Shown here: positions 25,286 to 33,925 of the stretch, piece after piece
How positions within the stretch are numbered: the stretch's first letter is position 1
How the letters are laid out: each line of letters opens with the position of its first letter
Origin: JBBQTU01 sp038213005
GTDB taxonomy: Bacteria; Planctomycetota; Phycisphaerae; Tepidisphaerales; Tepidisphaeraceae
Direction of reading: 5' to 3'
Length of the DNA stretch: 45,001 bases
Assembly (NCBI GenBank): GCA_038213005.1
Contig: JBBQTU010000007.1
Location: 1-45,001 of the forward strand
Notes under the pieces: model-generated
What the model saw: the letters and a program-made list of their open reading frames with translations, nothing else
Told to the model about the DNA's origin: nothing
The model's database searches: none
Translations under genes and position numbers: made by a program

Positions 25286-27949
25286 ATGACAGAACAACCT
25301 CTTCTGAAGATCATTGACGTCGGTTCCCTGCTAGGTCTTGGTGCGAACTACGCCTATCTGCGCCGCAAGGTGCTCTTGCCGAGTTCTGGCAGCGGCGAAC
25401 TGCGGCTGGCCGCACGCCAATATGCGATGGTCTGGGTGAATGGCGTCTATGTGGGGCGGACCTTCGAGCGGGCGCACGAGGATGAATTGCGCTGGCGCCG
25501 GTTTGATCTGGCGCCGCATCTCACGGCCGGAGAAAATGTCATTGCGGTGCTGGTGCATCGATGGCTGGACCAGGATAGCAACGCGCCGGGAGTCGCAATC
25601 GTTGGCCAGTTTCTGCTGGCCGTCGGGGGACAGGCCGGAGGTGAAGACCTGGCCGAGGGGTGGCGCCTCGCCGAGGCCTGCGAATACAGGCCTGCCCGTC
25701 GGCACAACACGCTGATCGGCCATGAGGAACTGCGCGACTTGCGGCTGGAGCCGGCCGGCTGGAAGAGGCCGGGGTTTGATGACAGCGCGTGGCGGCCGGC
25801 GGTGCCTTTGGTCCCGCAAGGGATACGGCTCGCGCTCTCGCCGCTGCGGGCACTGCGCGAGCAGCAGGTGGTGCCCTCACGAATCGTTCGGCAGGGGCGG
25901 CTGATTCCCGGGATGTTCGCCACAAGCCCCGCGCCCGATCGGTCGATTCGATGGCGCCTGGCAGTGCAGACCGCCCAGGCGCAAGCGTATTGGTTTTGCC
26001 TGCTCTGGAAGATGGGCGACCTGCTCTGGCTGGATGGGCAAGAGATTCCCCTGCCGATGGAGCCGCCGTTCCACTGGACCGAGAGTGTCGGTCCGATTCG
26101 CCTGAACCTGACTGAGGGCAGACACATCTTGGAAGGGCAGTTCCGGCCCGATACTGCCGGCCGGCCGCTGCTGCTTGGCTGGAAACATCAGATTCCCGCG
26201 CAGGGCGAGATCGAGTGGTTTGCCGACGCCGACCAGAGCTGGAAAGCGGCCTGTGACGCGCCCCGGCCGGCCCTGGACCTGGTGCCGCTGGCCTATGACA
26301 TCCAAGACCGTCCCGGTGCAGCGCTGATGGCCGATGGAACGCTGGAGATTACCGCCACCGGTGATGAGCCAACCTGCGTACTACTGGAATTCCCCGCCAA
26401 CTGCACCATGCTTCCGCAACTGGAATTTGCTGACGCCACGGCCGGGGCCGAGGTGGAACTGGTCTATGCCGAGCGGCTCAGCCAGGTGGAGGGGCTGCTC
26501 TTGCCGGCGCCCTATGCGTATACCGACCGGGCGATCCTGCGCGAGGGCAGGCAGCGGTGGGATATCTCTTTCCAGTACAAGTCTGCCCGCGTATTAATGG
26601 TCATCCTGCGCCCGCGGGGCGGGATGATCCGCCTGCAGCGGGTGACCGCCATCTATCGGCGCTACGACCACGTGGGCACAGGCCGCATCGAAAGCAGCGA
26701 CCCGCGACTGGACCGCATCTGGGAGATCAGCCGGCACACGGTGGAGATGGCCAGCCAGGATCTGATGGTCGATGGACCCTGGCGCGAGCAGTTGATGTAC
26801 ATAGGCGACATCCTGGTGGCGCACCCAGCCGCATATCTGCTGTTCGCCAATGCGCACGAGATCGCCGAATGGGCGCATACCCTCTTTGCCCAAGGACAAC
26901 GTGCTGATGGACTCTTCCAGCCCAATCAGCCCTGCCGGGTCGGGCCGGAGCAGGATCGGCTGCTCGATCAGGTGGTGCTCTGGCCGATCGAGTTGGAACA
27001 GCATCGGACCTATACCGGGCGATGCGAGTTCGTTCGCGAACTGCTGCCGAGCATGGTCAGGCTGATGGATGGCTTTGACACGCTGTTTGGCCAGTCGCCG
27101 TTGCAGGATCCTCGCTTGCGCGGATTGACGGGCTGGAACTGGGTGGATCACCCCGGCCTGGAGAATGGTCGCTCCCGCTCCATCCGGCATGAGGGGATTC
27201 CCACGGCGATCAACCTTCTGTATGTGCTGGCCCTGCAATCCTCCGTGCGGCTGTTGCGGGCGGAGAATTGCATCGCGGATGCAGATCGGCTTCAGTTGCG
27301 TGTTGAGCAATTGAGCCGGCTGCTGAAGCAGCACCACTGGGATTCAGGGCGTCAGGTCTTCGTGGACTGTGTGGTGGATGGCAAGGGCAGCCCGGAAGTG
27401 AGCATCCACGTGAATCTGCTGGCGATCGAGGCCGCTCTGGCGGACGAGCCGGGTGAACTGCTGGATCGCACATGGAATCGCCCGGACGTGCTGCAGATCT
27501 CCGGTTCGTTCTTCCGCTACCACCTCTTCGAGGTGCTGCATCGTCTGAACCGGCGGCCGGCGCTCCTTGACGAGATGCGTAACTGGTGGGGAAGCATGGT
27601 GGATGCCGGACTGACCTCGCTGCCGGAGATCATGCCCGTCAACGGTGAATGGGGTTCGAGCGTGGGGCACCCCTGGGGCGCCACTCCCTGCATTCATCTG
27701 GTGCGATCGATCGCCGGGCTCGAACCGCTCGAGCCGGGGTGGAAGCGCGTCCGATGCGACCCGTGCCTGGGCGATCTGGATCATCTGAACATCACGGTGC
27801 CGACACCCTATGGCCCGATCGATGCGAGCATGAGCAGAACGCCCGAAGGTGTGAGTGTGTCCATCCAGGCGCCTCGGGAAATTCAGTTTGAGGCGATGCA
27901 TGGAGTGGATTTGAAGGTCCATGCACACGATCCAGTCGAGCCACGATAA
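25286..27949 (+). CDS. GH78-like alpha-L-rhamnosidase family protein
   Basis: An 887-residue protein without a signal peptide. The N-terminal part has beta-sandwich modules typical of GH78 (WVNGVYVGRTFERAHEDELRWRRFDLAPHL, a carbohydrate-binding jelly-roll). The alpha/alpha-barrel begins near residue 460; DGPWREQLMYIGD (496-508) corresponds to the general-acid loop (usually DCPQRDERLGWTGD), and E501 is the candidate acid. The C-terminal GHPWGATPCIHLVRSI and beta domain are also family-like. It is probably cytoplasmic. Substrate (rhamnoside or another) cannot be read from sequence. A glycosyltransferase gene follows. Confidence 0.8.
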   Translation: MTEQPLLKIIDVGSLLGLGANYAYLRRKVLLPSSGSGELRLAARQYAMVWVNGVYVGRTFERAHEDELRWRRFDLAPHLTAGENVIAVLVHRWLDQDSNAPGVAIVGQFLLAVGGQAGGEDLAEGWRLAEACEYRPARRHNTLIGHEELRDLRLEPAGWKRPGFDDSAWRPAVPLVPQGIRLALSPLRALREQQVVPSRIVRQGRLIPGMFATSPAPDRSIRWRLAVQTAQAQAYWFCLLWKMGDLLWLDGQEIPLPMEPPFHWTESVGPIRLNLTEGRHILEGQFRPDTAGRPLLLGWKHQIPAQGEIEWFADADQSWKAACDAPRPALDLVPLAYDIQDRPGAALMADGTLEITATGDEPTCVLLEFPANCTMLPQLEFADATAGAEVELVYAERLSQVEGLLLPAPYAYTDRAILREGRQRWDISFQYKSARVLMVILRPRGGMIRLQRVTAIYRRYDHVGTGRIESSDPRLDRIWEISRHTVEMASQDLMVDGPWREQLMYIGDILVAHPAAYLLFANAHEIAEWAHTLFAQGQRADGLFQPNQPCRVGPEQDRLLDQVVLWPIELEQHRTYTGRCEFVRELLPSMVRLMDGFDTLFGQSPLQDPRLRGLTGWNWVDHPGLENGRSRSIRHEGIPTAINLLYVLALQSSVRLLRAENCIADADRLQLRVEQLSRLLKQHHWDSGRQVFVDCVVDGKGSPEVSIHVNLLAIEAALADEPGELLDRTWNRPDVLQISGSFFRYHLFEVLHRLNRRPALLDEMRNWWGSMVDAGLTSLPEIMPVNGEWGSSVGHPWGATPCIHLVRSIAGLEPLEPGWKRVRCDPCLGDLDHLNITVPTPYGPIDASMSRTPEGVSVSIQAPREIQFEAMHGVDLKVHAHDPVEPR

Positions 27950-28000
27950 GAAGACAGTCCCCGCCCCGCGCACCGTCTGTCTTTCGGGCGGACGTGACGG

Positions 28001-28006
28001 TATCTT
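28001..28006 (+). promoter_or_regulatory. -10-like box of the GT39-like gene
   Basis: TATCTT lies 8 nt before the ATG at 28015. It is a weaker match than the others in this window and is listed because the spacing is identical. Confidence 0.3.
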
Positions 28007-28014
28007 CTGCCCCG

Positions 28015-29658
28015 ATGTTGACCGCCCACACCGCAACTGGCGAGGGTCCTGGCCTCGTGCCGGAGTGCGAGGGTCCGTCACTGCGCTGGCTGTGGCTTGC
28101 CTGGATCGTGTCGCTCCCGCTGCTTCTGCTGTTTGCCGGGTCGTATTCCTGCGCCAGGACGCAGGAGGCCCGCGTCCTGGAGACGGCGTGGGAGATGACC
28201 CAGCGCGGGCAATCGTGGCTGTTGCCCGTCAGCAACGGCATCCTGCGCCTGCAGAAGCCGCCGATTCCCTACTGGATGGCGGCCGCGGGTTTCAGCATCA
28301 GCGGCGTCAATGAATGGGCCGGAAGGCTGCCGACGATCCTTGTGACCTGGCTGGCCCTTGGGCTGGCTGGCCTGATGGCCGCTCGCCTGTTTAGCCGGCG
28401 TGCGGGCTTGCTGACCCTCGGCCTGCTGCTGACGACCTACGAGATCTTTCGCTTCGGCCGACTCGCCGAGACCGACGCCCCGGCCGCCCTGGCGGTCACG
28501 ATCGCCATCTGCGGTTTCTGGCGAGCCAGCGAGGGCCCCGCGCGACGGCAGCGTTTCGCATGGAATTGGCTGGCTGGGGTGGGCATCGGGCTGGCGCTAA
28601 TGACCAAGGGCGGGCCGGCGCTCTTCCCCATCCTGTTCCTGGTTGGCTGGTCCGCCGCTAATCGCACATGGCGATATATCCTCGACTTCCTGTGTAGCGG
28701 CGCCTGGATTGCCGTCCTCGCGATCGGCCTGCCGTGGTACGTCTATCTTTACTTCACCGTGGGGCTCAAGGTCATCTGGATCGAACTGAATGTGGTGACG
28801 CAGGGGAATGATCACGGTTTGCCGTTCTATGCCGTCGGCTATCTGCTCATGCAGGCCACCGCGCCTTGGTGTGCCATCGTGATCGCGGCGCTGATCGAGG
28901 CCGGCCGACAATGTCGCCACGACCGGCGGCTGATGTTCATGGGCGTCTGGGTCCTCTCGATCCTGCTGCCCCTCACGCTGATCGGCAACAAGCAGATCCA
29001 CTACCTCTTTCCGCTCATGCCGCCGGTGATGATCCTGTGCGCCTGGGTCACCGACGCGGTCTTCCGTGAGTCATCGCCAGCACGTGTTCGCAAGGTCGGG
29101 CCGATCCTGCTGTTGGGAACGATCTGGCTGTCGGTGCTGGCCGGGCCGGGGCTGCTGTTCGGAGCATTCAAAGCGATGGGCCACGTGGACCGCTTCGACT
29201 GGCTGCTCGCCGCCGGCACGCTCACCGGCGCCATCATCAGCCTGCTCGCGGTGCGCCGATATGGCCTGCTCAAAGGGCTGGCTGTCTATTGTTTTGTCCT
29301 GGCGCTGCTGCTGGCGAATCTATTCGGTTCGTGGGGTGCCCGCCTCAGTGGCAGCGAGGCTCGCGATACAGGCCGTGAACTGGTGACGCGCTACGGCGCA
29401 GGTCCCTATTTCTTCTGGGCCAACGCCCCGGACCTGTCGATGGTGTTTGCGATGCGTACGGTCTGTGCCGGCGCGCCCAACGAACAGGCGCTGCGCGACT
29501 GGCTCGACGCCAATCCGACGGGTGTCGTGCTGCTGGCCAGCGGTGCGGATAGGGCGATCAAGGCGGGCAAGACCAGGCCCGTGCCGCCGTTCCTGACTGA
29601 ACTGGAGACCATCGGCAATGGCCAAAAGCGCATGAAGGTGTTCGCGCGCCGGCCGTAA
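28015..29658 (+). CDS. GT39/ArnT-like membrane glycosyltransferase
   Basis: A 547-residue protein with about a dozen hydrophobic segments. The first periplasmic loop reads SCARTQEARVLETAWEM, where the usual DE/DEAR acid pair of this GT-C family is partly replaced; PPIPYWMAA and NEWAGRLPTIL follow, as in ArnT. It probably transfers a sugar from an undecaprenyl-phosphate donor on the outer face of the inner membrane. A GTG start seven codons upstream is possible. It follows the GH78-like gene by 65 nt. Confidence 0.78.
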   Translation: MLTAHTATGEGPGLVPECEGPSLRWLWLAWIVSLPLLLLFAGSYSCARTQEARVLETAWEMTQRGQSWLLPVSNGILRLQKPPIPYWMAAAGFSISGVNEWAGRLPTILVTWLALGLAGLMAARLFSRRAGLLTLGLLLTTYEIFRFGRLAETDAPAALAVTIAICGFWRASEGPARRQRFAWNWLAGVGIGLALMTKGGPALFPILFLVGWSAANRTWRYILDFLCSGAWIAVLAIGLPWYVYLYFTVGLKVIWIELNVVTQGNDHGLPFYAVGYLLMQATAPWCAIVIAALIEAGRQCRHDRRLMFMGVWVLSILLPLTLIGNKQIHYLFPLMPPVMILCAWVTDAVFRESSPARVRKVGPILLLGTIWLSVLAGPGLLFGAFKAMGHVDRFDWLLAAGTLTGAIISLLAVRRYGLLKGLAVYCFVLALLLANLFGSWGARLSGSEARDTGRELVTRYGAGPYFFWANAPDLSMVFAMRTVCAGAPNEQALRDWLDANPTGVVLLASGADRAIKAGKTRPVPPFLTELETIGNGQKRMKVFARRP

Positions 29659-29689
29659 CGCCCGCCTGAGCCCGTCCGCGGCGGGGAAC

Positions 29690-30226
29690 TCAGCTCTGCA
29701 CTTCCTCGACCTTCTCCACATCCAGGTCGTAAAGGCTCACAACCCTTCCATTCTCCTTGACGACGCGGACGTGCAGCGTTCCGTAGACCTTGGCCAGACC
29801 GCTGAACACGGGCACTTTCCTTCCGCCGGGCGGCACCTGCACAAAGACCCGCTCCTGAACCTTGGGCGGACCGTTGAAGCAGCAGTTCTGGATCGAGTAG
29901 ACCAACTGGAAGCGATCGACGTACGGGGCCGTGCTGGCGTCCACGTACATCTGGCCCACTAGGAACATCTTCTTGCCGTCCAGCGCGGCGTACTGGCTGG
30001 GCACGTCGGCCACCGTGCCGTCGACTTCATTGAACGGAAAGTAGCCCAGCGATTTCAGATCGACCGTCGTATATTCACCCGAAGTCTCGATCCCGCTGGA
30101 CATGCTGAGCTTGGCGAATGTCCAGAACATCCACGCCAGTGGCAGGAGAATCACTGCTGCCACGACGACTACGCGTGGATTAACCCGGCCCAGCACGCTT
30201 TGCGACTTGTCGGTTTCGACTGCCAT
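29690..30226 (-). CDS. Membrane-anchored DUF3299-like protein
   Basis: A 178-residue protein. One N-terminal membrane segment (about residues 18-38) anchors a soluble domain that contains LKSLGYFPF, FLVGQMYVD and QNCCFNGPPKVQERVFVQV, resembling the DUF3299 core, in which a Cys-rich GxCxxxPPP loop is conserved. Function unknown. It is convergent with the GT39-like gene (31-nt gap). In 30227-30382 there is a TTGAAA-like -35 on the minus strand but nothing else clear. Confidence 0.6.
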   Translation of the reverse strand: MAVETDKSQSVLGRVNPRVVVVAAVILLPLAWMFWTFAKLSMSSGIETSGEYTTVDLKSLGYFPFNEVDGTVADVPSQYAALDGKKMFLVGQMYVDASTAPYVDRFQLVYSIQNCCFNGPPKVQERVFVQVPPGGRKVPVFSGLAKVYGTLHVRVVKENGRVVSLYDLDVEKVEEVQS

Positions 30227-30382
30227 ATCTGTTTCTATCGCTCAAATCGTCCTTGTTTTCAAGTGGCCGCTACCATTCATACTGCCGCCGCCGTCCGGCG
30301 GTTCGCGCCGTCACCCCAGCGGCAGAAGTGCCGCAGGGGGGTGGACCAGCCCCTATTCACTTGCCGCCTCTATATCATACGG

Positions 30383-30463
30383 ACTCCACCTGAGACGGGC
30401 GCGTTTGCGGAAGTAGTAGTGCGCGGCGTCCCCGCCCGCACAGGACCACCGCACGCCTCCCCC
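30383..30463 (+). repeat. Dispersed ~130-bp repeat, copy 2 (truncated)
   Basis: Carries the first ~80 bp of the family (ACTCCACCTGA, GCGGAAGTAGTAG, TGCGCGGCGTCCCCGCCC, ACAGGACCACC) and stops exactly where the left MITE-like element begins (30464). The remaining part is not found on the element's other side. Confidence 0.75.
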
Positions 30464-30672
30464 GGGGCGTGCCCGTTTTTCCGGGCAACTGCAAGTTCCG
30501 CGTCAGCGAGTGTTTGGAGCGATTACGGTGCTGAAAGAGGTGTCGCCCTTTCAGGGCTCATTCAGAGTGAATGGTTCTTACCCAGGGCTGCGCGAGTACG
30601 CTTACCCTGGGCTTAAGAATGCCGCCCCGTTAGGGCTAAGAAATCGCCTGCCCGGAAAAATGGACACGCCCC
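30464..30672 (+). mobile_element. MITE-like element, left copy
   Basis: A 209-bp element. The ends GGGGCGTGCCCGTTTTTCCG (continuing GGCA) and its near-perfect inverse at 30649-30672 form ~24-bp terminal inverted repeats with two mismatches. Each end is itself a small hairpin around a T-run. Inside are two nested palindromes: GCCCTTTCAGGGC (about 30547) and CCCAGGG...CCCTGGG (30583-30611). It ends 1 nt before the trpD stop codon. An open frame through it is not considered a gene. Confidence 0.75.
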
Positions 30673-30673
30673 C

Positions 30674-31702
30674 TCAAGCCGTCTGCGTGAAGTGCACTAG
30701 CGCATCGAGCGTATGCCGCGTGGCGCCGCTGTCGACCGCCTCTGAACAGCGGGCCCAGGCGGTCGGCAGGTCGGGGCTGTGGTCGGCCACCACCAGGGCA
30801 GCCGCCGCGTTGAGCAGCACGATGTCCCGCGCCGGACCATGTTTGCCGGCCAGCACGCTGCGGATCGCCTCGGCCGACTCATCGGCCGTGCTGACCTGCA
30901 GATCCGACAGCCGCGCATACGGCAAGCCAAGATCCTGCGGGCGGAACGTCCACGACGTCAGCTTGCCGTCCCGCAGTTCGGCCACACGGGTCGGGCCAAG
31001 GGTCGATAGTTCATCCAGCCCATCCTCGGCGTGGACGACCCAGGCGCGCACGCTGCCCAGTTCCCTCAGCACCGCCGCCAGGCGGTCGGTCAGTTCCGGA
31101 GTAAAGACCCCCATGAGCTGGTGGCGAGCCCCGGCCGGGTTGGTCAGAGGCCCCAGCAGGTTAAAGATCGTGGGGATACCCAGCGACGTGCGGGCCTGGC
31201 TGACAAACTTCATGGCCGGATGATGGCTGCGGGCAAACGCGAAACAGATGCTCGACTTGTCCAGGCAGGCTGGCAGCTTTTCCGCGGCGATCTCGATCTT
31301 CACGCCGAGCTTCTCCAGCACATCCGCCGACCCGCTCTTGCTGGACGCCGAGCGGTTGCCATGCTTGACGACTCTCACGCCCGCCGACGCCACCACCAGG
31401 GCGGCCGCGGTAGAGATATTAAACGTCCCTCGCACATCCCCGCCGGTCCCGCAGGTGTCCAGGATCACGCCCGAGTCCTCGGGACAGGTCACCGGCAATA
31501 CCTTCTGCCGCATAACGGTCGCCGCGCCCACCAGTTCCTCAACCGTTGTGCCCTTGGCGGCCATGCCCACCAGCAGCCCGCCGATCTGGGCCTCGGTCGC
31601 CTGCCCGGACATGATCAGGTCAAAGGCCTCCCGCGCATCGTCGCGGGTCAGGTCCTCGCGGCGGCACAGCTTCAAGAGGATGTCGCGGAATGATGTCGCC
31701 AT
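30674..31702 (-). CDS. trpD: Anthranilate phosphoribosyltransferase
   Basis: A 342-residue protein with the family blocks DTCGTGGD and TFNISTAAALVVA (phosphoribosyl-diphosphate binding), KHGNRSASSKSGSADVLEKLG and FNLLGPLTNPAGA. It joins PRPP to anthranilate in tryptophan synthesis. No other trp gene is in the window. The gene is bracketed by two inverted MITE-like elements; the left copy touches its stop codon and the right copy begins 80 nt before its start. Confidence 0.96.
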   Translation of the reverse strand: MATSFRDILLKLCRREDLTRDDAREAFDLIMSGQATEAQIGGLLVGMAAKGTTVEELVGAATVMRQKVLPVTCPEDSGVILDTCGTGGDVRGTFNISTAAALVVASAGVRVVKHGNRSASSKSGSADVLEKLGVKIEIAAEKLPACLDKSSICFAFARSHHPAMKFVSQARTSLGIPTIFNLLGPLTNPAGARHQLMGVFTPELTDRLAAVLRELGSVRAWVVHAEDGLDELSTLGPTRVAELRDGKLTSWTFRPQDLGLPYARLSDLQVSTADESAEAIRSVLAGKHGPARDIVLLNAAAALVVADHSPDLPTAWARCSEAVDSGATRHTLDALVHFTQTA

Positions 31703-31782
31703 GGGTTTCCTGTCTCCTGTTTACGGAGGCAAACTGTACGAGGCGTGCCGCAGCGAGGCAAGACGCCCGGCCGCTTGGGACC

Positions 31783-31985
31783 GGCGTGCCCGTTTTTCCG
31801 GGCACGCGATTTCTTAGCCCCAACGGGGCGGCATTCTTAAGCCCAGGGTAAACGTACTCGCGTAGCCCTGGGTAAGAACCATTCACCCTGAATGAGCCCT
31901 GAAAGGGCGACACCTCTTTCAGCACCGTATTCGCTCCAACCACCCGCTGACGCGCGACTTACATCTGCCCGAAAAAACGGGCACG
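31783..31985 (-). mobile_element. MITE-like element, right copy (inverted)
   Basis: About 203 bp, in opposite orientation to 30464-30672 and highly similar to it through its interior (GCGATTTCTTAGCC, CGGGGCGGCATTCTTAAGCC, TGAGCCCTGAAAGGGCGACA). The terminal repeats are CGTGCCCGTTTTTCCGGGCA (31785-31804) and its inverse TGCCCGAAAAAACGGGCACG (31966-31985). Hairpins at both ends could act as terminators for the flanking minus-strand sigma factor gene. Confidence 0.75.
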
Positions 31986-32001
31986 ACCGCAGCCGCTCCG
32001 C

Positions 32002-32655
32002 TCAGTGCTCATGCGGCGCCAGTCGCCGCTCGGGGTCGCCAAACTGCCGCGTGAGATCCTCGCGAAGCATCAGGCGGGCGCGGAGCAGGCGAACCTTGGT
32101 GTTGCTCAGCGTCAGGCCCAGCGCCTCGGCCGTCTCCTCGGTGCTGAGCCCCTGCACATCTCGCAGCAGAAAGACCAGCCTGTATTTCTCGGGCAGGGCG
32201 CCAATCGCCCGGTCCAGGATCTCGCGCGTCTCGCCCGCCGACGCCAGCGCCAGCGGATCGGTCTTCCACGGAGCGATGGTCTGGGGATGCGGCAGGGGGG
32301 CATCATCGCCCGCGCCCTCACCGGTGCCCGCCCCGTCCAGAGACGTAGTTCGCAGGCCCCGGCGTTTGCGGAGCCGTTTCAGGGCGTGATTGGTGGCGAT
32401 GCGGAACAGCCAGGTGCGAAAACTGGATCGCCCCTCGAACCGGTCCAGATGCTGGACAACCGACAGGAACGTCTCCTGCACAATCTCCTCCGCATCGGCC
32501 CGGTTGTTCAGGATGCGCAGCGTCACCGAGAAGATCGCCCGCTCATACTGCGTGACGAGCTCCTCGAACGCGGCAAAGTCACCGGAACGGGCGCGAGCCA
32601 GCAGCGCGGCGTCCGGGTCGGGCGTGGGCGAAGTTATCGTCGAAGCATCGGACAT
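32002..32655 (-). CDS. ECF-type RNA polymerase sigma factor
   Basis: A 217-residue sigma-70 family protein with region 2 (FAAFEELVTQYERAIF, DAEEIVQETFLSVVQHL, SFRTWLFRIATNHALKRLRKRR) and region 4 (LPEKYRLVFLLRDVQGLSTEETAEALGLTLSNTKVRLLRAR). A Gly/Asp-rich linker joins them. Start taken at ATG 32655, matching the family N-terminus. No anti-sigma gene follows; the right MITE copy begins 17 nt after the stop. Target promoters unknown. Confidence 0.92.
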   Translation of the reverse strand: MSDASTITSPTPDPDAALLARARSGDFAAFEELVTQYERAIFSVTLRILNNRADAEEIVQETFLSVVQHLDRFEGRSSFRTWLFRIATNHALKRLRKRRGLRTTSLDGAGTGEGAGDDAPLPHPQTIAPWKTDPLALASAGETREILDRAIGALPEKYRLVFLLRDVQGLSTEETAEALGLTLSNTKVRLLRARLMLREDLTRQFGDPERRLAPHEH

Positions 32656-32780
32656 CACCCGCCATGGTGACGGGTAATCCGCCTTCGGGCAAGAGGCGAG
32701 GCATCCCCGCCCGATGCGCGTGCCAGGGACCGTACCACATGTCCACGTTGTCCTGGTCCCATTTCCCGCTTGTGAGACGG

Positions 32781-32911
32781 ACTTCACCTGAAAAGGGCCG
32801 TTCGCGGAAGTAGTAGTGCGCGGCGTCCCCGCCCGCACAGGACCAACCCACGCATTCCACGCAGATCACGGCCAGTGCGTCGGCTGCACCCGTTCCTGGT
32901 GGAATCCGTAT
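32781..32911 (+). repeat. Dispersed ~130-bp repeat, copy 3
   Basis: Full-length copy, nearly collinear with 5317-5446 (GCGGAAGTAGTAGTGCGCGG, GCCCGCACAGGACCA, AGATCACGGCCAGTGCGTCG, TTCCTGGTGGAATCCGTAT). It is upstream of the sigma factor gene, in its promoter-side gap (32656-33088), which otherwise shows nothing clear. Confidence 0.8.
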
Positions 32912-33088
32912 CAATCGTACGGGACGCCAGCCGCAGGCGCTAGGCCACCACCGTGAGTTGTTCCAGCAGTCTCGTAGCCCATACATATCCCACGCAAGGT
33001 TTTGCACGAATGTTTTGTCTCGCTTCTTGTCGGCTTCTTGTCGGCTGTCGGCGCTAACATGCGCAGCCGGTCGGTTTAATCATTAGTT

Positions 33089-33464
33089 ATGCCCCTCGAA
33101 CCACTTAACTACGCTCCACTACCCGTCGAATCCGCGACGGCCCGGCACAACCGCATCTACACTGCGTTGCTCATTGCATTGGCTCTGTTCTGCGCCCTCG
33201 GGATGATCAGCCTTTTTCATAAGTCGCCGTCCGACGCTTCCTCCAGAGTCGCGGTCGACGTTTCACATGATCATCGGGATTTATGCCTTACTGGTAGCGG
33301 CGATGGTGGTGACCTTGATCCTGCGTGGCGTCGCGCCGCGCGTGGCCCCAGCGGCGACCATGGCGATGAACATCGTCCTCCTGATCGTCTTCCCATTCGG
33401 AACAGCGCTGGGAATCTATGGCCTGTTGAGAGTGGATAAAGGCGGCCCACCGGCCAGGGCATAA
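33089..33464 (+). pseudogene. Small membrane protein gene split by a frameshift
   Basis: Frame one (from ATG 33089) gives a soluble start and a membrane helix (IYTALLIALALFCALGMISLF) and then loses sense near 33260. The adjacent frame takes over from about 33261 with two more helices (IIGIYALLVAAMVVTLILRG; MNIVLLIVFPFGTALGIYGLL) and ends at 33464. Joined, they make a ~125-residue three-helix protein. The start codon overlaps a GTTATGC core-like site and the stop overlaps the attC-like GCATAAC. Family not recognised; a sequencing error could cause the shift. Confidence 0.5.
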
Positions 33465-33512
33465 CCCGCCAAGGCAGCGGGCTGGCCGCTGTGCGTTGCC
33501 GGTAAGCCATGG
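33459..33512 (+). repeat. attC-like site A
   Basis: GCATAACCCGCC followed by CAGCGG-5 nt-CCGCTG and a longer bulged stem (CCGCCAAGGCAGCGG against CCGCTGTGCGTTGCCGG). ATAACCCGCC is shared with sites at 34545 and 35004. The preceding gene's stop (33462-33464) lies in the core. The right core is degenerate. Confidence 0.4.
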
Positions 33513-33925
33513 GATATTACCTTGTACCGCGATACGGTGTATCATATAATGAGGTCGCGATACTGAGTCTGATTCAACTTCCCGCGTTTGTGGCGGCGTG
33601 GAATAAACTCGGCTTAACCGATGCGGACTTGAGGTCGCTGGAAGGGATGATTGCGAACTCGCCGGCCGGCGCGCCTGTGATGGCCGGTACCGGCGGCTTG
33701 CGGAAGATTCGATTTGCCGCGAAGGGATCTGGCGGGGGCAAGAGTGGCGGCGTGCGCGTTTGCTACGCCTACTTCCCTCGCTATGGCTTGGTCTATCTCT
33801 GTGCGGTCTACCCCAAGAGCGGGAAGGCCAACTTGTCCGCAGCGGAAAAGGCTGCCTACAGGCAGATTATTGAGTGGTTTGACCGCTATCTTCGCCAGTG
33901 GTTCGAGAAAGGATGGACGCCATGA
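33509..33925 (+). CDS. RelE/HigB-like toxin
   Basis: The open frame from ATG 33509 codes 138 residues, but the conserved domain begins at LSLIQLPAFVAAWNKLGL (about 33560). The core GTGGLRKIRFA, SGGVRVCYAYFPRYGLVYLCAVYPKSGKANLSAAEKAAYR matches the RelE/HigB ribonuclease-toxin fold. A strong promoter inside the frame (33522-33550) suggests the real start is near 33560, where the in-frame codons are ATA CTG; a non-ATG start is therefore possible. The stop overlaps the antitoxin ATG (ATGA). Toxin-first order is typical of HigBA. Confidence 0.78.
   Translation: MGYYLVPRYGVSYNEVAILSLIQLPAFVAAWNKLGLTDADLRSLEGMIANSPAGAPVMAGTGGLRKIRFAAKGSGGGKSGGVRVCYAYFPRYGLVYLCAVYPKSGKANLSAAEKAAYRQIIEWFDRYLRQWFEKGWTP
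33522..33550 (+). promoter_or_regulatory. Strong promoter in front of the higBA-like pair
   Basis: TTGTAC (33522-33527), a 17-nt spacer, consensus TATAAT (33545-33550). It lies inside the longest open frame of the toxin gene, so the native start must be downstream. Confidence 0.55.

Noticed and set aside
31620..31943. Open frame through the right MITE-like element (and the similar one through the left copy at 30510)
   Set aside because: The frame merely translates the repeat and runs into flanking trpD antisense; no start signal and no conserved protein pattern.
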